From Devosia beringensis (GTDB lineage Bacteria; Pseudomonadota; Alphaproteobacteria; Rhizobiales; Devosiaceae), in the NCBI RefSeq assembly GCF_014926585.1, contig NZ_CP045422.1, positions 1,838,501 through 1,902,500 of the forward strand: 64,000 nt of DNA, given 5' to 3'. The stretch's first letter is position 1. Every line of letters begins with the position of its first letter. Both the position numbers and the translations under genes were made by a program. This document shows positions 36,887-47,396 of the stretch, in pieces. The notes under the pieces are model-generated. The model saw only the letters and a program-made list of their open reading frames with translations, was not told where the DNA came from and made no database searches.

Positions 36887-37644
36887 GCCTGCACTCCCTG
36901 CGCCAGCCTGCGTTCCAGGGTCATGACCCGGCGGCGTTTGACCTCGGTGTGCATGGCCTTGAGATGGAGCGCCAAAAACAGAAAGGTAAAGGCAAAGAAC
37001 ATTACGAAAAGGGGCGTCAGGATCGAGCCCGGCATGGTCGGGCCGTCGGCGCGGAAGACACTGGCGGGCTGGTGCAGCGTGCTCCACCAGTCGACGGAAA
37101 ACTTGATGATGGGAATGTTGATGGCGCCCACCAGGGTGAACACCGCCACGACGCGGGCGGCGCGGAGCTGGTCGTCAAAGGCGCGCCAGAGCGCGATGAT
37201 GCCCAGATAGATGAAGAGCAGGACCAGGGTCGAGGTCATGCGCCCGTCCCATTCCCAGAAGGTGCCCCAGGTCGGACGGCCCCAGAGCGCGCCGGTGAAC
37301 AGGGCCAGCGCAGTGAACAGCGCGCCCAGGGGGGCGGCGGCCTTCATCGACACATCGGCCATGGGGTGGCGCCAGACCAGGGTGCCCAGGGCCGAGACCG
37401 TCATCACGGCATAGACGAACTGGCTGAGCCAGGCATTGGGCACGTGGACATACATGATGCGCACGGTGTCGCCCATCTGGTAGTCCTGGGGTGAATTGAA
37501 GAAGGCGAACCACAGGCCCAGCGCGAACAGGGCGGCGGTGAGCGCCGTCAGCGGCCAGAGCAGCGGCGTCGTCCAGGCGACAAACTGCCCCGGATGGGCG
37601 ATCCGCTGCCACCAGTTCTGCCGCTGTGTCGTCTCATCGTGCAT
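36883..37644 (-). CDS. ccmC: Heme exporter protein CcmC
   Basis: This is a six-helix membrane protein of 253 aa that binds heme and hands it to CcmE. The conserved tryptophan-rich loop is WGTFWEWDGRMTSTLVLLFIYLG, and MYVHVPNAWLSQF supplies a conserved histidine. A second His region is near FSVDWWSTLHQPAS. ATG 37644 has GGAA upstream and was chosen over TTG 37659. It is in the middle of the leftward ccmA-B-C-D-G operon. Confidence 0.95.
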   Translation of the reverse strand: MHDETTQRQNWWQRIAHPGQFVAWTTPLLWPLTALTAALFALGLWFAFFNSPQDYQMGDTVRIMYVHVPNAWLSQFVYAVMTVSALGTLVWRHPMADVSMKAAAPLGALFTALALFTGALWGRPTWGTFWEWDGRMTSTLVLLFIYLGIIALWRAFDDQLRAARVVAVFTLVGAINIPIIKFSVDWWSTLHQPASVFRADGPTMPGSILTPLFVMFFAFTFLFLALHLKAMHTEVKRRRVMTLERRLAQGVQA

Positions 37645-37686
37645 GGGAATTTCCGGCAACCATCTGACAATATGGGGCGCTTGGCG

Positions 37687-38340
37687 CTAGTCTTCCGCCG
37701 TTCCTAGCGCAAACGCGGCGACAAAGGGAGCCAATGCCACCGCCATGAGGCTCAATGCCGCAAGAAACAGCGTGGCCGACCCGGACTGGGGGGAGGTGAT
37801 GGCGCCAACGCCGAAGATCAGCGCCGGGACCGACAGCGGCGCGATCAGAATGGGGGCGATCAGGCCACCGTGTCGGATCGGCACGGTCACGGCGGCACCG
37901 ATGGCGCCAAAGGCCGCCAAGGCTGGGGTTCCCAGCAGCAACGACAGCAGGGTGCGACCGAAGGCGTCCAGATCCATGGCCAGCAGTACAGCCAGGACCG
38001 GGCTGGCCAAAAGCAGCGGCACGGCCGAAACCAGCCAGTGGGCGATCAATTTTGCGGCAACAATGGCGCTCAGGGGCAGTTCCGCGTGGCGCAGCAGGAT
38101 CAGCGAGCCGTCTTCGTGATCGGGGCGAAACAGGCGCTCCAGCCCGAGCAGCATGGCGAGGAACGCGGCGATCCAGACAATGCCCGGCGCAATGGCGGCC
38201 AGCAGCGTCTGGTCGGGACCGACCGCGAAGGGGACGATCGCCCCGACAATGACAAAGAACAGCACCAGCGTCAGCACGTCGCCGCCGCCACGCAGGGCCA
38301 GCCGCAGTTCGCGGGCCAGCATGGTCATGAAAGCCCTCAC
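37687..38340 (-). CDS. ccmB: Heme exporter protein CcmB
   Basis: This is the membrane subunit of the CcmAB ABC transporter that powers release of heme from CcmE. The 217-aa protein has six hydrophobic helices and the family pattern RELRLALRGGGDVLTLVLFFVIVGAIVPFAVGP. LFRPDHEDGSLILLRHAELPLSAIVAAKLIAHW follows. It overlaps ccmA by 4 bp (ATGA) and is 42 bp from ccmC. Confidence 0.95.
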   Translation of the reverse strand: MRAFMTMLARELRLALRGGGDVLTLVLFFVIVGAIVPFAVGPDQTLLAAIAPGIVWIAAFLAMLLGLERLFRPDHEDGSLILLRHAELPLSAIVAAKLIAHWLVSAVPLLLASPVLAVLLAMDLDAFGRTLLSLLLGTPALAAFGAIGAAVTVPIRHGGLIAPILIAPLSVPALIFGVGAITSPQSGSATLFLAALSLMAVALAPFVAAFALGTAED

Positions 38341-38966
38341 CAGATGCCCTCCAGCTGCAGCACGCGCGGGGCGCGGTCAGGCAGGCTGATGGGATCGTGT
38401 GTTGCCGCGATGGCGAGGCCTCCTTTGGCCAGATGGGCATCGAGCAGGCGGGCCACCAGGCCATGTCCGGCCGCGTCAAGGGCAGCGGTGGGTTCGTCAA
38501 GCAGCCAGAGCGGCCGCAGGCTGACCAGGAGGCGTGCCAGGGCCAAGCGACGGGCCTGACCGGCCGACAGGTAGCCGGCGTCCAGTCCGGCCAGCCTGGC
38601 CAGCCCCACCTCGGCCAGTGCCGCTTCCGGTTCCAGGCCGGTGGGGCCGTTGAGTTCAGCCCAGAAGCCCAGATTTTCCAGCACGCTGAGGCGCGGCTTG
38701 ATGGCATTGCGGTGGCCGCAATAGTGCAGCAATGGCATCTCGTCGCCGGGCCTCTCCGGGGCAAAGCGGCCTGCCAGTGGGGCAACAATCCCGGCCATGG
38801 TCAGCAACAGCGTGGTCTTGCCGGTGCCGTTGGGACCGCGCAGCAGCAGGCACTCGCCGCTGGTCAGGGAAAAATCCAGATTTTCGTTGAGTACCAGACC
38901 GCTGCGACCACAGCTGAGGCCGCTGGCGCGCAGGGTGAGCGGGGAATAGACTTGCTGATCGGTCAT
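38337..38966 (-). CDS. ccmA: Heme exporter ATP-binding protein CcmA
   Basis: This is the ATPase subunit of the CcmAB transporter, 209 aa. Walker A is GPNGTGKTT at 44-52, the signature is [14 protein letters not shown], and Walker B is [12 protein letters not shown]. The N-terminal [12 protein letters not shown] is typical. It starts the ccm operon and is divergent from acnA. No ccmE, F or H is present in the window, so they must be elsewhere. Confidence 0.96.
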   Translation of the reverse strand: MTDQQVYSPLTLRASGLSCGRSGLVLNENLDFSLTSGECLLLRGPNGTGKTTLLLTMAGIVAPLAGRFAPERPGDEMPLLHYCGHRNAIKPRLSVLENLGFWAELNGPTGLEPEAALAEVGLARLAGLDAGYLSAGQARRLALARLLVSLRPLWLLDEPTAALDAAGHGLVARLLDAHLAKGGLAIAATHDPISLPDRAPRVLQLEGIW

Positions 38967-39020
38967 GGCCCCTTCTCGTATTGAACGAAAGGTCGGGCTG
39001 GCAAGCCCAATCGTCTTTCT

Positions 39021-39036
39021 CTATAAGCCCTTATAG
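39021..39036. promoter_or_regulatory. 16-bp dyad in the ccmA-acnA promoter region
   Basis: CTATAAG-CC-CTTATAG is a perfect 7-bp inverted repeat with a 2-bp spacer, about 100 bp before the acnA start. It could be an operator for either gene. Iron or redox control is plausible because both genes handle heme or Fe-S, but it is not a known Irr, RirA or Fur box. Confidence 0.4.
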
Positions 39037-39136
39037 ATTGGAGTCATTCCAGGAAAGGCAGTGCTGCCGAGCGGTTTTGGACGCAATTCCCGAACCGGCG
39101 CGCCTGCCGCAACACCAGATGACGGGCGGAAACACA

Positions 39137-41809
<2,673 letters not shown>

Positions 41810-41829
41810 TTTTTAGGGCCCAAAGTGAC

Positions 41830-41858
41830 AATGGCGGCCCTTGTGGCCGCCATTTTCT
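41830..41858 (+). terminator. Terminator of acnA
   Basis: AATGGCGGCC, a 5-base loop, GGCCGCCATT is a perfect 10-bp stem followed by TTCTT, 20 bp after the acnA stop. Confidence 0.8.
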
Positions 41859-41930
41859 TGCGCTGCAGGGCGGTTTTAACCGTCTCACCCTCTTTTGACT
41901 GGCGGGGGCCGGCACGGCCAGCTTACAACC

Positions 41931-42671
41931 ATGGCCATGAAACATGTGTCCTGGTGTTCAGCCCTTGTCGGGGTTGCCGTCCTGTGGAGCCTGGCCGCGC
42001 CGGCCAGCGCAGAAACGCGTATGAGTCCGCGGGCGGTGGTGGAGCTGTTCACCAGCCAGGGCTGTTCCTCCTGTCCACCAGCCGACGCCTTGCTGACCAG
42101 CCTGGCCGAGCAGGACGATGTGGTGGCGCTGGCCTATCACGTCGACTACTGGGACTATGTGGGCTGGGAGGACACCTTCGGCGCGGAAGACTATTCCGAT
42201 CGCCAGCGCGCGTATGCCCAGAGCTGGGGCTCCTCGCGCATCTTTACCCCGCAAATGGTGGTCAACGGCACCAAGGGTGTCGTCGGTTCGCGCCGCGGCG
42301 AGGTGCATGGGGCGATCGAACGGGCCAGCCTTTCCCTGCCGGTGGGCATTGCGGAAGACGGGGACATGCTCAAGATCACCATTCCGCCCGATCCGTCGCT
42401 GCAGGATGCGGTGGTCTGGCTGGTGACCTATATCGACCGGGCCGATGTGGCCATCGAGCGCGGCAACAATGCCGGCAAGACCATGGCCTATACCCAGGTC
42501 GTCACCGGCCGGCAGGCCTTGGGGGTCTGGGAATACGAGACCGGTGCCACCATCAAGCTGCCGCTTCCCGAAGTGCTGGCGCACAAGAGCACGGGCATCG
42601 CCGTGATCGTGCAGCAGGAGCATGATGGCCTGCCGGGTCCCATCCTGGGCGCAGCAAGCTTCGAACGCTAG
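41931..42671 (+). CDS. DUF1223 secreted thioredoxin-like protein
   Basis: This 246-aa protein has a signal peptide (MKHVSWCSALVGVAVLWSLA, cleavage after PASA). The mature part starts ETRMSPRAVVELFTSQGCSSCPPADALL, with a CxxC pair in a thioredoxin-like setting. HVDYWDYVGWEDTFG and YTPQ-like FTPQMVVNG follow, as in DUF1223. A periplasmic redox role is suggested by the motif but not proven. ATGs at 41931 and 41937 are both possible. The acnA-DUF1223-DUF2794 order is common in rhizobia. Confidence 0.85.
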   Translation: MAMKHVSWCSALVGVAVLWSLAAPASAETRMSPRAVVELFTSQGCSSCPPADALLTSLAEQDDVVALAYHVDYWDYVGWEDTFGAEDYSDRQRAYAQSWGSSRIFTPQMVVNGTKGVVGSRRGEVHGAIERASLSLPVGIAEDGDMLKITIPPDPSLQDAVVWLVTYIDRADVAIERGNNAGKTMAYTQVVTGRQALGVWEYETGATIKLPLPEVLAHKSTGIAVIVQQEHDGLPGPILGAASFER

Positions 42672-42956
42672 ACACTACCGCAAAAGAAAAACCCCGCCCC
42701 TGGGGGACAAGGGCGGGGGCAGTTCTGACTGGTCAACTCAATAGGAGAGGCTGGCGCCAAGGCTTCAAGGTTTGGGGGCTCAGTCGGCCCGGGCGCCAGC
42801 CCCTGTAGGCAATGGTGCTAACCTGATCGCGCATTTGGGCGGGTTCAGGGATAAATTGTGACCGCATTGGGGTATTTCGGGCGGCCTCGGGGGCCTTGCG
42901 TCGCGGCGCAAATGCCGCAATCATGACACTGCGTTGACAATGGAGCAGGCGGACTG
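42672..42956. other. 285-bp gap with structured sequence
   Basis: The gap between the DUF1223 and DUF2794 genes holds a GC-rich hairpin at 42692-42718. A second perfect 10-bp stem is GGCTGGCGCC at 42749-42758 pairing with GGCGCCAGCC at 42792-42801. No ORF with a ribosome binding site is seen. A TTGACA at 42934 is too close to the DUF2794 start to serve as its -35. The pattern would fit a small RNA on the minus strand. Confidence 0.4.
42682..42718 (-). terminator. Intrinsic terminator reading on the minus strand
   Basis: On the minus strand CCCCGCCC, an 11-base loop, GGGCGGGG is followed by TTTTTCTTTTG. Both neighbouring genes are on the plus strand, so it would end a minus-strand transcript that starts within the gap or is antisense to the DUF2794 gene. 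On the plus strand it has no T-run. Confidence 0.65.
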
Positions 42957-43340
42957 GTGCAAAGCGGCACACCAACCGACAAGCCGGGTTCGCTCGTGCT
43001 GGTACATACCGGCGAGCCGACTGCCAGTGGCAGCAAGGTGCCCGTTATCGTGACCTTTGATCGTCGTGAGCTGACGACCATTCTGGCCGTCTATGGTCGC
43101 AAAGTGGGGCAGGGCGAGTGGCGCGACTATGCCATGGATTTCCTGCGCGACCGGGCGGTGTTTTCCATCTATGCCCGCGTCTCGGAACGGCCGCTGTTCA
43201 TCGTGGAAAAGACCCCCAAGCTGCGCAATCGCCAGGGCCAGTACAGCGTTACCAACCAGCAGGGCCGCATCCTCAAGCGCGGGCACGACATCGCCCAGGT
43301 GCTGCGCGTACTGGATCCGCAACTGGCGGTGGTGGGTTAG
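42957..43340 (+). CDS. DUF2794 family protein
   Basis: This 127-aa protein has VIVTFDRRELTTILAVYGRKVGQGEWRDYAMDFLRDRAVFSIYARVSERPLFIVEKTP. The C-terminus is GRILKRGHDIAQVLRVLDPQL. This matches the alphaproteobacterial DUF2794 family, whose role is unknown. It is cytoplasmic with no signal or membrane segment. The start is a GTG at 42957 with GGAGCAGGCGG upstream. The following GNAT gene begins 1 bp after its stop. Confidence 0.85.
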   Translation: MQSGTPTDKPGSLVLVHTGEPTASGSKVPVIVTFDRRELTTILAVYGRKVGQGEWRDYAMDFLRDRAVFSIYARVSERPLFIVEKTPKLRNRQGQYSVTNQQGRILKRGHDIAQVLRVLDPQLAVVG

Positions 43341-43341
43341 C

Positions 43342-43827
43342 ATGACGCCGCGCGCGCCGGCTCCGGTGCGCAAGGGTCTGATTACCATCAGACCAGCGCG
43401 CCTGCAGGATGCCGAAGCGATGAGTGCGATCAGGATCGCCTCCATAACCGCGCTGTGCGCGCCCGACCACGACAATGACGCCGATACCATTGCGGACTGG
43501 ATTGCCAACAAGGATGGCGCGGCTTTCCGCAGCATGCTGGCGCGCGATGCGATATTGCTGGTGGCCGAGCGGGATGGGCGCGTGGTCGGGCTGGGCGGCG
43601 CCCGTGGGGCCAGAGTTACGTTGAACTATGTCGATCCCGACTGCCGCTTTGCCGGTGTCAGCACCGCGCTGCTGGCGGCCCTGGAAGCCGCCATTGCAGC
43701 GCAGGGCTTTGCCAGCGCCGGCCTTGACAGCACCGCCACGGCGCTGCGCTTTTATGCCGGACGTGGCTGGCGCCAGACCGGCCTCGGCTCGCGCCTTGCG
43801 GGCTATCCGATGGTCAAGCTGCTCTGA
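43342..43827 (+). CDS. GNAT family N-acetyltransferase
   Basis: This 161-aa protein has a GNAT core: TIRPARLQDAEAMSAIRIASI at the N-terminus, ILLVAERDGRVVGLGGARG, and a motif-A stretch DPDCRFAGVSTALLAALEAAIAAQG. The usual R/QxxGxG/A is loosely kept (RFAGVST). It ends with ALRFYAGRGWRQTG and YPMVKLL. The acceptor substrate is unknown. ATG 43342 follows DUF2794 immediately. The stop codon directly abuts that of the next, convergent GNAT gene. Confidence 0.82.
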   Translation: MTPRAPAPVRKGLITIRPARLQDAEAMSAIRIASITALCAPDHDNDADTIADWIANKDGAAFRSMLARDAILLVAERDGRVVGLGGARGARVTLNYVDPDCRFAGVSTALLAALEAAIAAQGFASAGLDSTATALRFYAGRGWRQTGLGSRLAGYPMVKLL

Positions 43828-44325
43828 CTATAGCGCCAGCTGCAGGTGCACGATGTCGTGCCAGCGGTCGAACTTATAGCCCACCGCTTCGTAGCGGCCG
43901 ACATGGCGGAAGCCGAATTTTTCATGGATGGCGACAGAATTGGCGGTTTCGGCGGTGATCACGGCGATCATCTGCTTGAACCCGAAGGCCCTGGACTGGA
44001 CCAGCAATTCGGTCAACATCGCTTTGCCGATGCCGCGACCCTTGGCGTCGGGATGCAGGTAGATCGAATCTTCGCAGGTGAACCGATAGGCGGCGCGGGG
44101 GCGGTAGAAGCTGGCATAGGCATAGCCTACCGCTTCGCCAGCGGACTCCGCGACAATCAACGGGTGACCGAGCTTGACCAGGCCGGCGAATTTTTCCGCC
44201 ATGGCCGCCTCGCCCGGCACCTCGGTGTCAAAGGTGATCGCCGTTTCTTCCACATAGTGCTTGTAAATGGTGGTGATGGCGGGGACGTCGGCCCAGCGGA
44301 AGGGGCGCAGCAGGAATTCGGACAC
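43828..44325 (-). CDS. Phosphinothricin/methionine sulfone-type GNAT acetyltransferase
   Basis: This 165-aa protein is of the PAT/bar-like group: FRWADVPAITTIYKHYVEETAITFDTE at the N-terminus, VGYAYASFYRPRAAYRFTCEDSIYLHPDAKGRGIGKAML with the acetyl-CoA motif GRGIGKA, then NSVAIHEKFGFRHVGRYEAVGYKFDRWHD. Family members acetylate phosphinothricin, methionine sulfone or sulfoximine. The exact substrate cannot be told. It faces the previous GNAT gene tail to tail with no spacer. Confidence 0.87.
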   Translation of the reverse strand: MSEFLLRPFRWADVPAITTIYKHYVEETAITFDTEVPGEAAMAEKFAGLVKLGHPLIVAESAGEAVGYAYASFYRPRAAYRFTCEDSIYLHPDAKGRGIGKAMLTELLVQSRAFGFKQMIAVITAETANSVAIHEKFGFRHVGRYEAVGYKFDRWHDIVHLQLAL

Positions 44326-44344
44326 GGCTTGTCATCCAGGCAAA

Positions 44345-44376
44345 GAAAAGACCGCAGCCCTTGTAGGCTGCGGTCC
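44345..44376 (-). terminator. Terminator of the Bax inhibitor-1 gene
   Basis: On the minus strand GACCGCAGCC, a short loop, GGCTGCGGTC forms a 10-bp stem followed by TTTTCTTT. It lies about 50 bp after the gene's stop at 44428. Confidence 0.85.
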
Positions 44377-44427
44377 GATTTGTCGTCCAACCAAATTCCT
44401 TGATCATGCAATCAAGGATGCTGGGTC

Positions 44428-45198
44428 CTATTCGCGATTGCCGAAGAGGCGCAGCATCATCAGGAACAGGTTGATGAAGTCGAGGTAGAGGCTGAGCGCG
44501 CCCATGATGGCACCCTTGGCCAGGACTTCGGCACCATGGGACTCGTCATAGCCTTCCTTGATCTTCTGGGTATCGTAGGCGGTCAGGCCGACAAAGATCA
44601 GCACGCCCACCACCGAGATGATGAATTCCATCATCGAGGACTGCATGAACATGTTGACCACCGAGGCAATGATCAGGCCGATCAGGCCCATCATCAGGAA
44701 GCTGCCCATGCCGGTCAGGTCACGCTTGGTGGTGTAGCCATAAAGGCTCATGGCGCCAAAGGTGGCCGCGGTGATGAAGAATACCTTGGCGATCGAGGCG
44801 TCGGTATAAACGAGGAAAATGGAGCTGAGCGACAGGCCCATGATGGCGGCAAAGCCCCAGAAGGTCGCCTGGGCGGCCGGCACCGAGAGCTTGTTGATGC
44901 CGAAGCTGAGCACCAGCACAAAGGCCAGCGGAGCGAGCATCACTACCCACTGCAGCGGGCTGGCGAACAGCAGGTAACCCCACTGGGTGACCATGGTGCC
45001 ATTGGCAAGCGTGCCGACGGCGGCGGCCGGATCGGTGGTGACGGCAGCAGCGGCGGCGAACCAAGCGGCAAGGCCGGTTACGACCAGGCCAATGCCCATA
45101 TAGTTGTAAACGCGCAGCATGTAGCTGCGAAGGCCCTCGTCAATGGCCGCGGCCGAGTGGGCCCGCGCGCCGAGGGTCTGACGGTCAAATTCAGCCAT
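44428..45198 (-). CDS. Bax inhibitor-1 / YccA family membrane protein
   Basis: This 256-aa inner membrane protein has about seven helices. It starts MAEFDRQTLGARAHSAAAIDEGLRSYMLRVYNYM, typical of the alphaproteobacterial group, and includes GVLIFVGLTAYDTQKIKEGYD with the conserved Asp pair near the C-terminus. Related proteins form pH-dependent Ca2+ leaks or bind FtsH. ATG 45198 has AAAGGAA upstream; the longer in-frame start at 45270 does not. Confidence 0.93.
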   Translation of the reverse strand: MAEFDRQTLGARAHSAAAIDEGLRSYMLRVYNYMGIGLVVTGLAAWFAAAAAVTTDPAAAVGTLANGTMVTQWGYLLFASPLQWVVMLAPLAFVLVLSFGINKLSVPAAQATFWGFAAIMGLSLSSIFLVYTDASIAKVFFITAATFGAMSLYGYTTKRDLTGMGSFLMMGLIGLIIASVVNMFMQSSMMEFIISVVGVLIFVGLTAYDTQKIKEGYDESHGAEVLAKGAIMGALSLYLDFINLFLMMLRLFGNRE

Positions 45199-45397
45199 TA
45201 GTCGGTTCCTTTCCCGTAAAAAAGCGGTCTGTTGCACCGCCGGTGGGCATTTGTGCCACTTGACGAACAATATGGAGGCGGGATCAGGCGTTTACAAGGC
45301 TCCAGGCTTGGCTGCGACGAATAGACTGGCCGGATGGATCGGCTGTGCTAGGGTCTAGGCACGAATCGCGTTGATCTGCGTACAAGAGGAGGGCCCG

Positions 45398-45937
45398 ATG
45401 CCCCGGCTCTTCACCGGTCTCGAAATCCCCGCTTCGGTGGGATTTGCCCTGTCGTTGAAGCGGGGTGGCCTCTCCGGCGCACGCTGGATCGATGCCGACA
45501 ATTATCACATTACCTTGAGATTCATCGGCGATGTCGATCATCAGACCGCCGATGAGGTTGCCGATGGTCTCGACCGGCTGTCGAACTCACTGCGTTTTGA
45601 TGTCCGGCTGACGCATCTGGGCAGCTTTGGCGGCGACAAGCCGCGGGCGCTCTATGCCGGCATCGAGCCCAGCGAGGCGCTCAACCGGCTGCAGGCGGCG
45701 CAGGAGCGGGTGCTGCAGCGCATCGGCCTGCCGGCGGAAGGGCGCAAGTTCGTGCCCCATGTGACGCTGGCCCGGCTGCGTGGCGCGACGGCGCTGGAGG
45801 TGGCCCGGTTCATGGCGGATGCGGGCCGGTTTGAGCCGCTCAGCTTTCCGGTGGGTCGTTTCGTGCTCTATTCGAGCAAGGATTCGGTAGGGGGCGGGCC
45901 CTATGTGGTGGAGCAGAGCTATCCGCTGGCGGCGTGA
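45398..45937 (+). CDS. thpR: RNA 2',3'-cyclic phosphodiesterase (2H family)
   Basis: This 179-aa 2H phosphoesterase has HITL (H37, T39) and HVTL (H121, T123), the two catalytic HxT motifs. It also has the family start MPRLFTGLEIP. It hydrolyses RNA 2',3'-cyclic phosphates to 2'-phosphates and was earlier called 2'-5' RNA ligase. ATG 45398 has GAGGAGGGC upstream. Confidence 0.93.
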   Translation: MPRLFTGLEIPASVGFALSLKRGGLSGARWIDADNYHITLRFIGDVDHQTADEVADGLDRLSNSLRFDVRLTHLGSFGGDKPRALYAGIEPSEALNRLQAAQERVLQRIGLPAEGRKFVPHVTLARLRGATALEVARFMADAGRFEPLSFPVGRFVLYSSKDSVGGGPYVVEQSYPLAA

Positions 45938-45957
45938 ATGCTGGGCCCGTGACAGCG

Positions 45958-45972
45958 TTAGCCTGATCTTAA
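45958..45972 (+). promoter_or_regulatory. CtrA-type box TTAG-N7-TTAA (7 of 8)
   Basis: TTAG, CCTGATC, TTAA followed by CC lies about 165 bp before the first IalB-like gene. It has one mismatch to TTAA-N7-TTAA. A TTGACA hexamer occurs at 46029. Confidence 0.35.
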
Positions 45973-46138
45973 CCCTGACGGCGCAAACCGGATGGCAGTT
46001 GTGTCCCGCCGTCAAAGTGCTGCCGCGTTTGACAGGCAATTGAAACAAATTCGTTCAGATGTGGCGGCATTTGACGCCTTGGTAACGATGTCGGGGGCAG
46101 ACTCTGCGGGCAGCCCACCTCCATAGCGGACCGTAAAG

Positions 46139-46678
46139 ATGAGGAATAAATTGGCGATGACGAGGAAAACCGGAAGCCTTGTGCTTGGGCTCGCGGTCGG
46201 CGCGATCATGGCTCTGGCCCCTGCCGCCCAGGCGCAGCAGGCGACCGAGCTGGGGACATTCAATGCCTGGACCGCCTGGCAGGCGACCGATGCCAGCGGG
46301 GTGATCTGCTATATTTCGGCGACGCCGGAATCCAGTGAGCCGGCTGGCGCCAACCGCGACCCGATCCATTTCATGATCATTCACCGCAAGGGCATGGGCA
46401 CCAAGAACGAGGTGCAGACCATTATCGGTTATCCGTTCAACAGCACCAATGCCCAGGCCAGTGCCAGCATTGACGGCAAGTCCTATCCCATGGTCACCGA
46501 AGGTTCGGCAGGCTGGCTGGCCTCGACCGGCGACGAGGGCGGTTTCGTGCAGGCCTTCAAGGCGGGCACCAGGCTGACCATCAAGGGCACCAGCCAGCGT
46601 GGCACCAATACCAGCGACAACTATTCGCTGAGCGGGGCCACGGCAGCCATGAATGCCATTGATACCGCCTGCCAGTAA
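46139..46678 (+). CDS. IalB-like secreted protein, first copy
   Basis: This 179-aa protein has a signal peptide (lys/arg start, SLVLGLAVGAIMALAPAAQA, cleavage before QQATELG). The mature domain is of the invasion-associated locus B type: FNAWTAWQATDASGVICYISATPESSEP, FMIIHRKG, and the end NYSLSGATAAMNAIDTACQ. Cysteines in GVICY and DTAC may pair. IalB was named in Bartonella but the family is general in alphaproteobacteria with no proven role. ATG 46157 is an alternative start. A paralogue follows. Confidence 0.83.
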   Translation: MRNKLAMTRKTGSLVLGLAVGAIMALAPAAQAQQATELGTFNAWTAWQATDASGVICYISATPESSEPAGANRDPIHFMIIHRKGMGTKNEVQTIIGYPFNSTNAQASASIDGKSYPMVTEGSAGWLASTGDEGGFVQAFKAGTRLTIKGTSQRGTNTSDNYSLSGATAAMNAIDTACQ

Positions 46679-46690
46679 GCCGTAGTTTGC

Positions 46691-46711
46691 GATTGCCCGG
46701 TCCGGGCAATC
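46691..46711. repeat. Hairpin between the IalB-like genes
   Basis: GATTGCCCGG-T-CCGGGCAATC forms a tight stem 13 bp after the first gene's stop, without a T-run. It could limit expression of the second gene or protect the first gene's mRNA. Confidence 0.5.
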
Positions 46712-46767
46712 CGCCCATAACCGGGCGACGGGCTGCTCAGCCCGCGCCCCTTTCGTTTGAGGCCTCG

Positions 46768-47271
46768 ATGTCCAAGTCTGCTGTGGCGCTTGCTCTTGCC
46801 GGCACGCTTTTTCTGACCGGCGTTGCCAGTGCGCAGCAGGTCCGGCTGCTGGGTGAACACCGGGCCTGGTCGAGCTATGGCGCTACCGACACGGCTGGCG
46901 AAGTGTGCTTTGCCATGACCAAGCCGGAAAGCGTCACGCCGGCGCCCGACGGCTATACGCAGGCCTATATCTACATCACCAACCGGCCGGCCGAGAATGT
47001 TGCCACCGAATTCAACGTGGTGGCCGGCTTTACCTTCCAGCCCGACAGCATGGCCACGGTCAGTGTCGATGGCCAGGTGTTCAACCTGTTCACCCAGAAT
47101 GATGCCGCCTGGCTCGACGATGCCGGCCAGGCCGAAGCCCTTGCCACCGCGATCCGGGCCGGGTCGAGCATGAGCGTGGAAGGCACCAGTGCCGCCGGCA
47201 TCAAGGTGACCCAGGCCTATTCCCTGTCCGGCGCCACGGCGGCGCAGCAGTCGATTGCCTCGGCCTGCTAG
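46768..47271 (+). CDS. IalB-like secreted protein, second copy
   Basis: This 167-aa protein has signal peptide MSKSAVALALAGTLFLTGVA (cleavage after ASA), then RAWSSYGATDTAGEVCFAMTKPESVTPAP. A central AYIYITNRPAENVATEFNVVAGF leads to the C-terminus AYSLSGATAAQQSIASAC. The last part is nearly the same as in the first copy (YSLSGATAA, final Cys), so the two probably arose by duplication and diverged. ATG 46768 gives a clean signal peptide; the reading from 46687 does not. Confidence 0.83.
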   Translation: MSKSAVALALAGTLFLTGVASAQQVRLLGEHRAWSSYGATDTAGEVCFAMTKPESVTPAPDGYTQAYIYITNRPAENVATEFNVVAGFTFQPDSMATVSVDGQVFNLFTQNDAAWLDDAGQAEALATAIRAGSSMSVEGTSAAGIKVTQAYSLSGATAAQQSIASAC

Positions 47272-47396
47272 GCCGGCTTTGGCGCTGGCGACCTGACCGC
47301 GGCGCATTCCAGCTCCGCGACCGGTGATTTTGCCTAAAGCGCCCCCATATGCTATGTGCCGCGCCAATCCCGCAATTTCCGGACCCGTCGCACGCC

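Noticed and set aside
36713-37087. 124-residue open frame containing ccmD
   Set aside because: Its first 67 codons overlap ccmC out of frame; only the last 57 residues match CcmD, with an ATGA start.
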